64,000 nucleotides of DNA, from positions 184,067 through 248,066 of the forward strand of contig NZ_MVOG01000005.1 in the NCBI RefSeq assembly GCF_002286915.1, read 5' to 3'. Below the pieces are notes generated by a model. The model was not told the DNA's origin and ran no database searches. It saw nothing but the letters and a program-made list of their open reading frames with translations. Position 1 is the first letter of the stretch; every line of letters begins with the position of its first letter. Of this stretch, positions 43,561 through 52,190 are shown piece by piece. Source of the DNA: Bifidobacterium italicum. Lineage in GTDB: Bacteria > Actinomycetota > Actinomycetes > Actinomycetales > Bifidobacteriaceae. Made by a program: the position numbers and the translations under genes.

Positions 43561-46434
43561 ATGATGGCTGGACGTGGCAAACGCGACCGCGGCGGGGCGA
43601 AACCGCTCGGTTCGGCCTTCCTGTTGGATGCATGGCGCTCGTGGCTGCATGCATGGAAGCCGTTCCTTTCGATCCTGATCATCTCGATGCTCGGCGTGGC
43701 CGTGCTCACCGGCATCTACGCAGGTTGCCGCGACACGCTCATCGCGGCGAACCGCTTCTACGAGCAACAGGGGCTGCATGACGTCCAGGTCGTCTCGACG
43801 ATGGGGCTGACCGACGAGGATGTGGACGCGTTGCGGCGCGTCGACGGGGTCGACGGCGCCGCCGGCGTGCGGATGGAACGAGTGACCGTCGACGGCGACG
43901 CCGGGCGCCGGCTCAACGCGACGCTGCGCGAGCCATCTGTCGGCGGGTCGACGGTCGATGCGCCCTATGTGCGCGAGGGGCGATTGCCGAAGGCCGCCGA
44001 CGAGGTGGCCGTCACCGGGCAGTTCACGCATGACACGCACCGCAAGCTCGGCGACGTCATCGAGGTGACCGCCGCCGATGACGGCGGCGACGCCGTGCAT
44101 AAGCTGAGGATCGTCGGCGTCGTCACCGATCCGTCGGATCTGTCGAACCCGGACGGGTATTCGGGGTCCGCGTTCCGCACGGCGGTCGCCAACGACTACA
44201 CCTTCTATGTGGCGCCGGGCGCGCTGGCGAAGACCTTCGGGGCGGATGGCGACGTGTATGGCGCCGTCGTCATGCGGCTGACCGACGCCGAGAACAAGGA
44301 CGCGTTCACCGACGACTACGACGCGCTCGTATCCTCGGCGATGTCCCGGATAGAGCGCACCGTGCAGTCCGAGCGCGAGGAGGCGCGGCGCAAGGCGCTG
44401 CAGCAAAACGCCCAGAACGAACTCGACAAGGCGAAGGAGCAGGCGTACGCGCAGATCAACGATGCGCAGGCGCAGCTCGATGCGCAGCGCGCACAGCTCG
44501 ACGGGCAGCTCAAGCTGCTTGACGCGCAGGCCGCGCAGGTGCCGGTGGGCATGCCGATGCCGGCACGGCTCGCCGAGGCGCAGCGGCGGTGGGCGCAAGG
44601 CGACGCACAGCTCAAGGAGGCGCAGCAGCGGATCAACACGCAGCGCAACGGCGCCGGCGACCGTTTCGCCGCCGAGCAGCAACAGGTCGACGACATCGCG
44701 CCGCGCTGGTATGTGCAGTCGCGGACCGCGTTGAGCGGCTTCAGTTCGCTCAAATCGGACATCAGCTCGATCAGGTCGCTCGGCAACGCGTTCCCGATCG
44801 TGTTCCTCGTCGTGGCCGTCATGATGAGCCTGACGACGATGAGCCGTCTCGTCGAGGAGGACCGTGGGCTCATCGGCGCTTACCTCGGGCTCGGCTACGG
44901 CCGCGTGACGATCACGGCCCGCTATGCGCTGTTCGCGCTGCTGGCGTGCCTGCTCGGCGGCGGATTGGGGCTGCTCGTCGGCTTCCTCGGCATCCCGGCC
45001 TTCCTGCTCGTCGTCATTCACGGCCTGTATGCGATCCCCGACCTGCGGCTCGAATACGACTGGCTGTACGGGTCGATGGGCATCCTGCTTTTCGTCGTCG
45101 GCGTGCTCGGCGCCGCGTTGTTCGCGTCGATCCGCGACATGCGCCAGATGCCGGCCACATTGATGCGGCCGAAGGCGCCGAAGGCGGGGTCTCGCATCCT
45201 GCTCGAGCATATCCGCCCGTTGTGGCGGCGCATGAGCTTCCTCAACAAGGTGACGGCGCGCAACATCTTCCGCTTCAAGTCGCGGCTCATCATGACGGTC
45301 GGCGGCGTGGCCGGATGCGCCGCGCTGATCGTATGCGCGCTGGCCATCAACGATACGGTCGCCGCGCTCGGCCCCAACCAGTACCGCGGCGTCGACCAGT
45401 ACGACATGTTCGCGATGGCCAACGACGGCGAGGGGCAGGCATTGCACGACAAGCTCGTGCAGGACGGCGAGACGACGGCCATCATGCAGACGCGCGTCGA
45501 AAACGGCGAGATCACGAACGACGGCGGCAGCAGCACGGCGGTGCAGCTGACGATCGTGCCGCAACGCCAGATCGGCGAACTCAACACGATGTTCCGGCTC
45601 GAGCCGGCGCGCAGCGAATCGATCCTCGGATGGCTGCACGGGGGCGGCCGTGGCGGGCCGGTCACGTTGAACGACGACGGCGTCATCGTCGCGCAGTCGG
45701 CCGCGCAGTCGCTCGGCGTGAAGGCCGGCGACGAGATCATGCTGCGCGCGGACGGCACGCAGCCGCACCGGGTCAAGGTGAGTGCGGTCACGCGCAGTCT
45801 CATCGGCGCCGAGACCTTCATCTCGGAAGACCTGTACCACCGGATGTTCCCGGCGTCTACGACCGGGGACGGTGCGGACGAGCAGCCGGCGATCACCTGG
45901 AACGCCGTCTACGCCAAGCTCAAGGGCGACGACGGCGCGCAGATCAAGTACGTGCAGCGGCTCGAGGGCGACGCGATCGTGCTGAGCGCCAGCTCCACCG
46001 CCTATCAGGCCGAGCATTTCAAGTTCGACCTGATGGGGGCCGTCGTCGCGCTGATCGTCGCGCTCGCCGGCAGCCTCGCGCTCGTCGTGCTGTTCACGCT
46101 CGCGCATACGAACGTGTCGGAGCGCATGCGCGAGATGGCGACGCTCAAGGTGCTCGGCTTCTACGACAAGGAAGTGCATCGTTATGTGAACCGCGAGATG
46201 ATGGTGCTGACAATCATCGGCGTCATCATCGGATTGCCGCTCGGACGATGGGTCGCCGGCCTGCTCACGAGCGTGCTCAACATGCCGGGGCTGTATTTCG
46301 AGGTGCACATCTTCTGGTGGAGTTACGTCATCACCGTCGTGGCGACGATCGCCTTCACGCTGCTCGTGCAGCTGTTCGTCGACCCCGTCCTCGACCGCAT
46401 CGATCCGGTCAGCTCGCTCAAGTCGGTCGAATAG
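43561..46434 (+). CDS. FtsX-like permease with coiled-coil extracytoplasmic domain
   Basis: Large permease of 957 residues. TM1 (PFLSILIISMLGVAVLTGIY) is followed by a long outer MacB-like domain with a predicted coiled coil at about 265-375, rich in Ala, Gln and Leu (QNELDKAKEQAYAQINDAQA; ERTVQSEREEARRKAL). Three TM segments with an FtsX core follow, then a second outer region and a final three-TM FtsX domain (REMATLKVLGFYDKEVHRYV). Ten TM helices in total is the large duplicated FtsX form. Tandem ATGs at 43561 and 43564 follow GAGG. It pairs with the ATPase upstream. Substrate unknown. Confidence 0.88.
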   Translation: MMAGRGKRDRGGAKPLGSAFLLDAWRSWLHAWKPFLSILIISMLGVAVLTGIYAGCRDTLIAANRFYEQQGLHDVQVVSTMGLTDEDVDALRRVDGVDGAAGVRMERVTVDGDAGRRLNATLREPSVGGSTVDAPYVREGRLPKAADEVAVTGQFTHDTHRKLGDVIEVTAADDGGDAVHKLRIVGVVTDPSDLSNPDGYSGSAFRTAVANDYTFYVAPGALAKTFGADGDVYGAVVMRLTDAENKDAFTDDYDALVSSAMSRIERTVQSEREEARRKALQQNAQNELDKAKEQAYAQINDAQAQLDAQRAQLDGQLKLLDAQAAQVPVGMPMPARLAEAQRRWAQGDAQLKEAQQRINTQRNGAGDRFAAEQQQVDDIAPRWYVQSRTALSGFSSLKSDISSIRSLGNAFPIVFLVVAVMMSLTTMSRLVEEDRGLIGAYLGLGYGRVTITARYALFALLACLLGGGLGLLVGFLGIPAFLLVVIHGLYAIPDLRLEYDWLYGSMGILLFVVGVLGAALFASIRDMRQMPATLMRPKAPKAGSRILLEHIRPLWRRMSFLNKVTARNIFRFKSRLIMTVGGVAGCAALIVCALAINDTVAALGPNQYRGVDQYDMFAMANDGEGQALHDKLVQDGETTAIMQTRVENGEITNDGGSSTAVQLTIVPQRQIGELNTMFRLEPARSESILGWLHGGGRGGPVTLNDDGVIVAQSAAQSLGVKAGDEIMLRADGTQPHRVKVSAVTRSLIGAETFISEDLYHRMFPASTTGDGADEQPAITWNAVYAKLKGDDGAQIKYVQRLEGDAIVLSASSTAYQAEHFKFDLMGAVVALIVALAGSLALVVLFTLAHTNVSERMREMATLKVLGFYDKEVHRYVNREMMVLTIIGVIIGLPLGRWVAGLLTSVLNMPGLYFEVHIFWWSYVITVVATIAFTLLVQLFVDPVLDRIDPVSSLKSVE

Positions 46435-46445
46435 GCCGCGCGCAT

Positions 46446-46485
46446 GCGGCGGATGCACGGCGTGGGCGGCCGATGCATCCGCCGC
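46446..46485 (+). terminator. Hairpin after the FtsX-like gene
   Basis: GCGGCGGATGCA (46446-46457) pairs with TGCATCCGCCGC (46474-46485), perfect 12 bp; no clear T tract. Confidence 0.55.
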
Positions 46486-46540
46486 AAGTATGCGCAGTGC
46501 GAACGGCATGCAACAGGCGGCGGCTACAGTCGAACGTATT

Positions 46541-48106
46541 ATGTCGAATATGCAACAACCTGACGGACCCTCCGGCCGCCGCCGTGAGAAGGCCGTGAAC
46601 GCGTCGCTCGAGACCATCGATAAAGACAACGAGATGGAACGCGGGCTGACGAACCGCCATGTGCAGTTCATCGCGATCGGCGGCGCGATCGGCACCGGCC
46701 TGTTCCTCGGGTCGGGCAAGTCGATCGCGCTCGACGGGCCGAGCATCGTGCTCGTCTACATCCTCGTCGGCGGCGTCATGTTCCTGATGATGCGTGCGAT
46801 CGGCGAACTGATGTACAGGGATCCGAGCCAGCACACCTTCATCAACTTCATCCGCATGTATCTGGGCAACGGCACCGGCAAATTCGCGCTGTGGACGTAC
46901 TGGCTCGTGCTGATCCTGACCGGCATGACCGAGCTGTCGGCGGTCGGGCAGTACTGCGTGACGTTCTTCCATACGCTCGGCTTCGAGCTCAAGTCATGGC
47001 AGTGGCTCATCGAACTGCTGTTCCTCGTCGCGCTCGTGGGCGTGAACCTGATCGCCGTCAAACTGTTCGGCGAGACGGAGTTCTGGTTCTCGATGATCAA
47101 GATCTTCCTGATCCTCGCGCTCATCGTCACGTCGATCATCATGGTCGTCGCCGGATACCGATACGGCGCGACGAAGCTGCCGGGCTCCGACCAGACGTAT
47201 CCGGCCGGGCAGGCGTCGCTCGCGAACATCGCCGACGGCTTCTCGTTCGCGCCGAACGGCTGGACGCAGATGCTGATGAGCTTCCAGATGGTCTTCTTCT
47301 CCTACACGATGATCGAATTCGTCGGCGTGACGGTATCCGAGACGAAGAATCCGCGCAAGGTCCTGCCGAAGGCGATCAACGGCATCATCCTGCGCGTGCT
47401 CGTCTTCTATGTGGGTGCGCTGCTGGCGATCATGGCGATCGTGCCGTGGCGCAACTTCATGACGAACGACAACGGCAACCAGTTCTCATCGCCGTTCATC
47501 ATGGTGTTCGAATTCGCCGGCCTGCACTGGGCGGCGGCCGTCGTCTTCTTCGTCGTGCTGACCGCCGCGGCGTCGTCGCTCAACTCGCTGCTGTACTCGG
47601 CGGGGCGCCATCTGTTCCAGATCGGCGAGGAGGCGAATTCAGCCGTGCTGGGCCGATTGGGCGTCGTCTCGAAGACGAAGGTGCCGGCGCGTGCGATCGT
47701 CGTCTCGGGTGCGTTGATCCTGCTGTCGCCGGCGATCGCGGCGCTGCCGGGCGCGTCCGGCGCTTTCGTGCTGTTCTCGTCGGCGGCTTCCGCCGTGTTC
47801 ATCTTCATCTACATCCTGACGATGGTCGCGCATTACCGCTACCGCAATTCGCCGCAGTTCATGCAGGACGGCTTCGTCATGCCGGCGTACCGTGTGCTCA
47901 ATCCGCTGACGATCGTCTTCTTCGTGTTCATCTACGCGACGCTGTTCATCGGCTCCGACACGCGCGGCCCGGCGATCGCCGGCCTCGTATGGCTCGTCGT
48001 CTTCGGTGGTTACTGCCTGCTGCATGAGCGATTCCAGAACCGTGACCTCAAGCGGGCCATGGCGTCATCGGATGCCGCCCGTGACGACGGTGCGGGCCGG
48101 GCGTAA
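46541..48106 (+). CDS. APC-family amino-acid permease (second)
   Basis: Membrane protein of 521 residues, 12 TM segments, AAT branch: MERGLTNRHVQFIAIGGAIG, then TGLFLGSGKSI, and FSYTMIEFVGVTVSETKNPR. It is closer to AnsP/CycA-type D-alanine, D-serine and glycine transporters in the TM2-TM3 area (MRAIGELMYRDPSQHTFINF), but specificity is not proven. It is a separate lineage from the permease at 40159. No Shine-Dalgarno is obvious; TACAGT lies 10 bases before the ATG at 46541, so a leaderless transcript is possible. Followed by a strong bidirectional terminator. Confidence 0.87.
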   Translation: MSNMQQPDGPSGRRREKAVNASLETIDKDNEMERGLTNRHVQFIAIGGAIGTGLFLGSGKSIALDGPSIVLVYILVGGVMFLMMRAIGELMYRDPSQHTFINFIRMYLGNGTGKFALWTYWLVLILTGMTELSAVGQYCVTFFHTLGFELKSWQWLIELLFLVALVGVNLIAVKLFGETEFWFSMIKIFLILALIVTSIIMVVAGYRYGATKLPGSDQTYPAGQASLANIADGFSFAPNGWTQMLMSFQMVFFSYTMIEFVGVTVSETKNPRKVLPKAINGIILRVLVFYVGALLAIMAIVPWRNFMTNDNGNQFSSPFIMVFEFAGLHWAAAVVFFVVLTAAASSLNSLLYSAGRHLFQIGEEANSAVLGRLGVVSKTKVPARAIVVSGALILLSPAIAALPGASGAFVLFSSAASAVFIFIYILTMVAHYRYRNSPQFMQDGFVMPAYRVLNPLTIVFFVFIYATLFIGSDTRGPAIAGLVWLVVFGGYCLLHERFQNRDLKRAMASSDAARDDGAGRA

Positions 48107-48133
48107 GGCGGATTCGCGTCAAGACGACCATAT

Positions 48134-48175
48134 CTGATGGGGGGGCGCCGCGCGCACAGCGCGCCCCCCCATCAG
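48134..48175. terminator. Bidirectional terminator with G7/C7 arms
   Basis: CTGATGGGGGGGCGC (48134-48148) and GCGCCCCCCCATCAG (48161-48175) form a perfect 15-bp stem between convergent genes. Confidence 0.75.
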
Positions 48176-48184
48176 CCAGTCATG

Positions 48185-48490
48185 TCAATCACCTGCCACC
48201 GCCTGCAGCACCGGTTTCCTGAGTGCGCGGCTTGCAGGCGAGACGCTCGCAACGAGGCCCACGAGGATGGCCGGCACGAGGAACCCGGCCAGCTGCGCCC
48301 AGGGGATGCTCATCGTGGGCAGACCGTCGTCGCGGTACGCCTGACGGACCACGGCGGCGGCGGCGGCGAGCCCCACCAGGATGCCCAACAATGTGCCGAA
48401 CACCGACAGGATCACCGATTCGATGGTGATGATGGACATGACGAAACGGCCGAAATGCGCCTTCGCATCGCGTGATCCGATGCGAATCAT
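48185..48490 (-). pseudogene. FtsX-type permease reduced to its two ends
   Basis: 101 residues only, whereas family members have several hundred. The first about 20 residues (MIRIGSRDAKAHFGRFVMSI) look like a true permease N-terminus ending in the beginning of TM1. The sequence then jumps to a typical C-terminal FtsX segment (TIESVILSVFGTLLGILVGL; the end is SPASRALRKPVLQAVAGD). A large in-frame internal deletion would produce this. Its ATG overlaps the ATPase stop (ATGA), preserving operon structure. A functional protein is unlikely because the central TM helices and outer domain are gone. Confidence 0.75.
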
Positions 48491-49317
48491 TGGTCCGCAT
48501 CCTTCCTCGGCTCGACCTCGACGGGCCCGTTCTGCGGATCGTCGTCCTGTGCGAACACCGCGAGGATGTCGTCGTACGAGGGGCGGTCGAGATCCTGGAC
48601 GATCCGTCCGTCGGAAAGCACGAGCACGCGATTGGCGAACAAGGCCGCCCGCGGGTCATGGGTCACCATGACGATCGTCTGATCGTATTCGCGCACGCAG
48701 CGGCGCAGGAACTCGAGCACCCCATGGCTCGAGCGCGAATCGAGGTTGCCGGTGGGCTCGTTGGCGAAGATGACGCTCGAACGCTCCATCATCGCGCGGG
48801 CGCAGGCGACGCGCTGCTGCTGGCCGCCCGACAGCTGGCTGGGACGGTGGTCGAGCCGGTTCTCAAGGCCGCCGACGCCCACGACTTTCCTGAACCATGC
48901 GCGGTCGATCGGACGGTGCGCGATCTGCAGCGGCAGCAGGATGTTCTCCTCGGCCGTCAGCGTCGGCACGGGGTTGAAGGACTGGAAGATGAAGCCGATC
49001 TCCTTGCGGCGCAATTCGGTGAGCGCCTTCTGCTTCATCGAGGAGACCTCGAGACCCTCGATGAACGCCTTGCCGCTCGTGGGTGTGTCGAGACCGGCCA
49101 TGCAATGCATGAGCGTCGATTTGCCCGAGCCTGACGGCCCCATGATCGCCGTGAGCGCATTGCGTCGGAACTCCACGGTCACATGGTCGAGGGCGACGAC
49201 GTCGTTGTCCCCTTCGCCGTAACGTTTGCACAGGTCGGTCGCGCGCGCAACAACCGGGTCCCTTCCTTCTTTTCGATGTCGTGTGGTTTCCCATATAAGC
49301 CCTCCTTGAAACAACAT
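48487..49317 (-). CDS. ABC transporter ATP-binding protein of the decayed FtsX pair
   Basis: ATPase with intact motifs: Walker A GPSGSGKSTLMHCM, signature LSGGQQQRVACARAMMERSS, Walker B VIFANEPTGNLDSRSS (Asn replaces the usual Asp before Glu), switch VTHDPRA. The conserved part starts at ARATDLCKRYGEGDNDVVAL. The start is doubtful: the best ribosome site and ATG (AAGGAGGG, ATG at 49294) are in another frame, while the in-frame ATG at 49317 has no ribosome site. The 5' end may carry a frameshift. With its permease partner deleted internally, the system is probably dead. Confidence 0.65.
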   Translation of the reverse strand: MLFQGGLIWETTRHRKEGRDPVVARATDLCKRYGEGDNDVVALDHVTVEFRRNALTAIMGPSGSGKSTLMHCMAGLDTPTSGKAFIEGLEVSSMKQKALTELRRKEIGFIFQSFNPVPTLTAEENILLPLQIAHRPIDRAWFRKVVGVGGLENRLDHRPSQLSGGQQQRVACARAMMERSSVIFANEPTGNLDSRSSHGVLEFLRRCVREYDQTIVMVTHDPRAALFANRVLVLSDGRIVQDLDRPSYDDILAVFAQDDDPQNGPVEVEPRKDADQ

Positions 49318-49472
49318 GGACATGTCATAACTGCGGACTTGGGTCAGAAGGATAGCGGCCGTGTTTTGCATGCCGCCCGTTGTCGTGTTTGGGCGAATTT
49401 TGACAAGCATGACGATTTGGTATAAAAATCTGCACCATCATGCGTGCCGACGAGGGCATCCGGTTCGACGGC

Positions 49473-49515
49473 AATTTGTCTTGCACTGTAAGTAATTTAC
49501 AGTGCAAGACAAATT
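49473..49515. promoter_or_regulatory. 19-bp perfect inverted repeat, MarR operator candidate
   Basis: AATTTGTCTTGCACTGTAA (49473-49491), 5-base spacer, exact complement (49497-49515). It ends 24 bases before the MarR start and lies between the MarR operon and the divergent decayed ABC pair. Confidence 0.8.
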
Positions 49516-49539
49516 ATGCTCGTATCACAGGGGGTGATG

Positions 49540-50142
49540 ATGGATTACCGATTGGAGGCGGTCCACGAGGTGATGTTCGCGATGTGGGCATCGCGCTCGC
49601 GGGCGACGCGCGCGTTCGAACGTGGGGCGCAGGGCGAGATGTTCGTGTTGCGCGAGCTCTCGTTCCAAGGGCCGCGTACGCCGAAGCAGCTCGCCGATGC
49701 GATGGGGGCGACGTCGGGGCGCATCTCGTCGATCCTGTCCAGCCTGGGCAGGAAGGGCTGGATCGTGCGCACCGCCGACCCCGCGGACCGTCGCAGCGTC
49801 GTCATCGAACTGTCCGATGACGGGCGCCGTGCCGTCAAAGACCATGGCGACGAGCTCATCGCGAGGCTTGAATGGGTGTTCTCGCAGATGGGTGAACGGC
49901 GTACGCGCGATTTTGTGGGGCTGCTGGGCGAATTCATGACCTACCTGTCGATCTGCGATCCGGAGGGCGAGCCTCCCGCGGCCGAACGGGTGCGGGAGGC
50001 CTTCGACCGCAACCGCAGGCTGCATGAGCGGATGATCGAGATGGCTCGCGATGGCCGTCAGGGTTGCGCGATGGGCGATCCGCCCCATCCCTGGTTCACG
50101 CCGGAGGTGGCCGCCGAGGCCGGCCGGGAGGATCGCGTCTGA
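49540..50142 (+). CDS. MarR-family regulator
   Basis: Winged-helix regulator of 200 residues. FVLRELSFQGPRTPKQLADA, then GATSGRISSILSSLGRKGWI, is the helix-turn-helix; TADPADRRSVVIELSDDGRR is the wing with the DxRS motif typical of MarR. The C-terminus is longer than usual (about 50 extra residues, PPHPWFTPEVAAEAG). AGGGGG precedes the ATG at 49540; in-frame ATGs at 49537 and 49516 are alternatives, the latter directly abutting the palindrome. It heads a gene set with two exporter genes, so it probably represses them and itself and is released by an exported compound. Confidence 0.88.
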   Translation: MDYRLEAVHEVMFAMWASRSRATRAFERGAQGEMFVLRELSFQGPRTPKQLADAMGATSGRISSILSSLGRKGWIVRTADPADRRSVVIELSDDGRRAVKDHGDELIARLEWVFSQMGERRTRDFVGLLGEFMTYLSICDPEGEPPAAERVREAFDRNRRLHERMIEMARDGRQGCAMGDPPHPWFTPEVAAEAGREDRV

Positions 50143-50208
50143 CGCCGACGCCCCACGGCTGCGTCAATGCCCGAGAACATGAAAAACCTTACACTATAAG
50201 GAAAAACA

Positions 50209-52128
50209 ATGTTACGAATCATGAAATACCTCTCCAAGACGGAGATCGGCCAGCTGCTGCTGTCGCTCGTCACAATCGTCGGTCAGGTGTACTTCGACCT
50301 CGAGCTGCCGAGCTACATGTCGGAGATCACGCGCCTCGTCGAGACGCCGGGCAGCCAGATGCGCGACATCTGGATCTCCGGCGGCAAGATGCTGCTCGTC
50401 TCCCTCGGGTCGCTCGTCTGCGCCGTCATCACCGGGTACTTCGCCGCCCGCGTCGCCGCGTCCTTCGGGCAGCGGCTGCGCTCGCTCGAGTTCCGCAAAG
50501 TGGAGTCCTTCGGCCCCTCCGAGATGCACCGCTTCTCCACCGCGAGCCTCATCACGCGTTCGACGAACGACGTCACGCAGATCCAGATGTTCATCACGAT
50601 GGGGCTGCAGATGCTCATCAAATCGCCGATCATGGCCGTGTGGGCCGTGTGCAAGATCGCGGGCGAGGGCTTCGAATGGACGCTCGCCACCGGCATCGCC
50701 GTGGCGGTCCTCATCGCCTCGATCGCCGTGCTCATGGTGCTCGTCATGCCGAAGTTCAAGGCGATGCAGCAGCTCACCGACGACATCAATCTGGTGACGC
50801 GCGAGAACCTGACCGGCATGCGCGTCGTGCGCGCCTACAACGCCCAGGATTATCAGGAAGGCAAATTCGAGCGGGCGAACGGCAACCTGACGGACACGCA
50901 GCTGTTCACGAACCGCGCGATGTCGGTGATGATGCCGCTCATGGGCACGATCATGAACGGGCTGTCGCTCGCGATCTACTGGATCGGCGCCTATCTGATT
51001 CAGGACGCCGGTCTGACCGACAAGCTCACGCTGTTCTCGAACATGGTCGTGTTCTCCAGCTACGCCATGCAGGTGGTGATGAGCTTCCTGCTCATGAGCA
51101 TGGTGTTCGTGCTGTGGCCGCGCGCCGACGTCTCCGCGCACCGTGTGCTCGAAGTCCTCGACACCGATCCGCTCGTCAAGTCCGGTGCCGTCAGGCGCGG
51201 GCTCACCGTACAGGAGGCCGAGCGGCGCGGCGTCGTCGCGCCGGCGGAACGCGCGCGGTACTCCGACGACCTCGAGCTCGCCGGCGAGATCGAATTCCGC
51301 GACGTGAGCTTCACCTACCCTGATTCGCGCGAGGCGATGCTCGAACACATCAGTTTCACGGTGAACCGGGGCGACACGGTCGCGATCATCGGTTCGACCG
51401 GCTCGGGCAAGTCGTCGCTCATCAACCTCGTGCCGCGCTTCTACGATGCGACCGACGGGCAAGTGCTCGTCGATGGTGTGGATGTGCGCGAATACGATCT
51501 CAAGACGCTGCGCGACAAGATCGGCTATGTGCCGCAGCGCTCCTTCCTGTTCAAAGGCACCGTCGAATCGAACGTGAGCTACGGCGATCGGCCCGACGAG
51601 CCCGAGGACGTGCCGATGATCGACGTCTCGCGCATGAGCGGGCGCAACGCGGAGCGCGAGTTCCTCAAGGCGGACGAGGCGCGTGGTCTCACCGCGCAGG
51701 AGGCGAACCGCGTACGCGAGGCGAGCGGCGTCGCGCAGGCCACCGAATTCGTGGACAAGATGCCGCAGGGCTTCCTCTCGCCGATCGCGCAAGGCGGCAC
51801 GAACGTGTCGGGAGGCCAGAAGCAGCGTCTGTCGATCGCGCGCGCCGTCTACCGCGACCCGGAGATCCTGATCTTCGACGATTCGTTCTCGGCGCTTGAT
51901 TTCAAGACCGACCGCGAGGTGCGCGACGCGCTCAAGGCATATGCGAAGGACGCGACGAAACTCATCGTGGCGCAGCGCGTCGGCACGATCATGGACGCCG
52001 ACTGCATCCTCGTGCTCGAGGACGGCAAGGTGGTGGGCCAGGGCACACACCGCGAACTGCTCGAGAGCTGCAAAGTGTATCAGGAGATCGCGAAATCGCA
52101 GCTGAGCGAGGAGGAGCTCGGCGCGTGA
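50209..52128 (+). CDS. Heterodimeric multidrug ABC exporter half-transporter, subunit 1
   Basis: Half-transporter of 639 residues: six TM helices (1-300) and a nucleotide-binding domain. Walker A STGSGKSSLINLVPRF, signature NVSGGQKQRLSIARAVYRDP, Walker B EILIFDDSFSALD. Asp stands where the catalytic Glu normally follows Walker B and Gln replaces the switch His (VAQRVGTI), the degenerate-site pattern of heterodimeric exporters such as EfrAB, LmrCD and TM287/288. An insertion of about 45 residues (EPEDVPMIDVSRMSGRNAER, then a second part) lies between Q-loop and signature. AAGGAAAAACA precedes the ATG. Confidence 0.92.
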   Translation: MLRIMKYLSKTEIGQLLLSLVTIVGQVYFDLELPSYMSEITRLVETPGSQMRDIWISGGKMLLVSLGSLVCAVITGYFAARVAASFGQRLRSLEFRKVESFGPSEMHRFSTASLITRSTNDVTQIQMFITMGLQMLIKSPIMAVWAVCKIAGEGFEWTLATGIAVAVLIASIAVLMVLVMPKFKAMQQLTDDINLVTRENLTGMRVVRAYNAQDYQEGKFERANGNLTDTQLFTNRAMSVMMPLMGTIMNGLSLAIYWIGAYLIQDAGLTDKLTLFSNMVVFSSYAMQVVMSFLLMSMVFVLWPRADVSAHRVLEVLDTDPLVKSGAVRRGLTVQEAERRGVVAPAERARYSDDLELAGEIEFRDVSFTYPDSREAMLEHISFTVNRGDTVAIIGSTGSGKSSLINLVPRFYDATDGQVLVDGVDVREYDLKTLRDKIGYVPQRSFLFKGTVESNVSYGDRPDEPEDVPMIDVSRMSGRNAEREFLKADEARGLTAQEANRVREASGVAQATEFVDKMPQGFLSPIAQGGTNVSGGQKQRLSIARAVYRDPEILIFDDSFSALDFKTDREVRDALKAYAKDATKLIVAQRVGTIMDADCILVLEDGKVVGQGTHRELLESCKVYQEIAKSQLSEEELGA

Positions 52129-52190
52129 GCGCGCGTCACCGCCGGATGGGCGGATGCGGATATACGGATTATCGATAAGGATGTGAGAAT

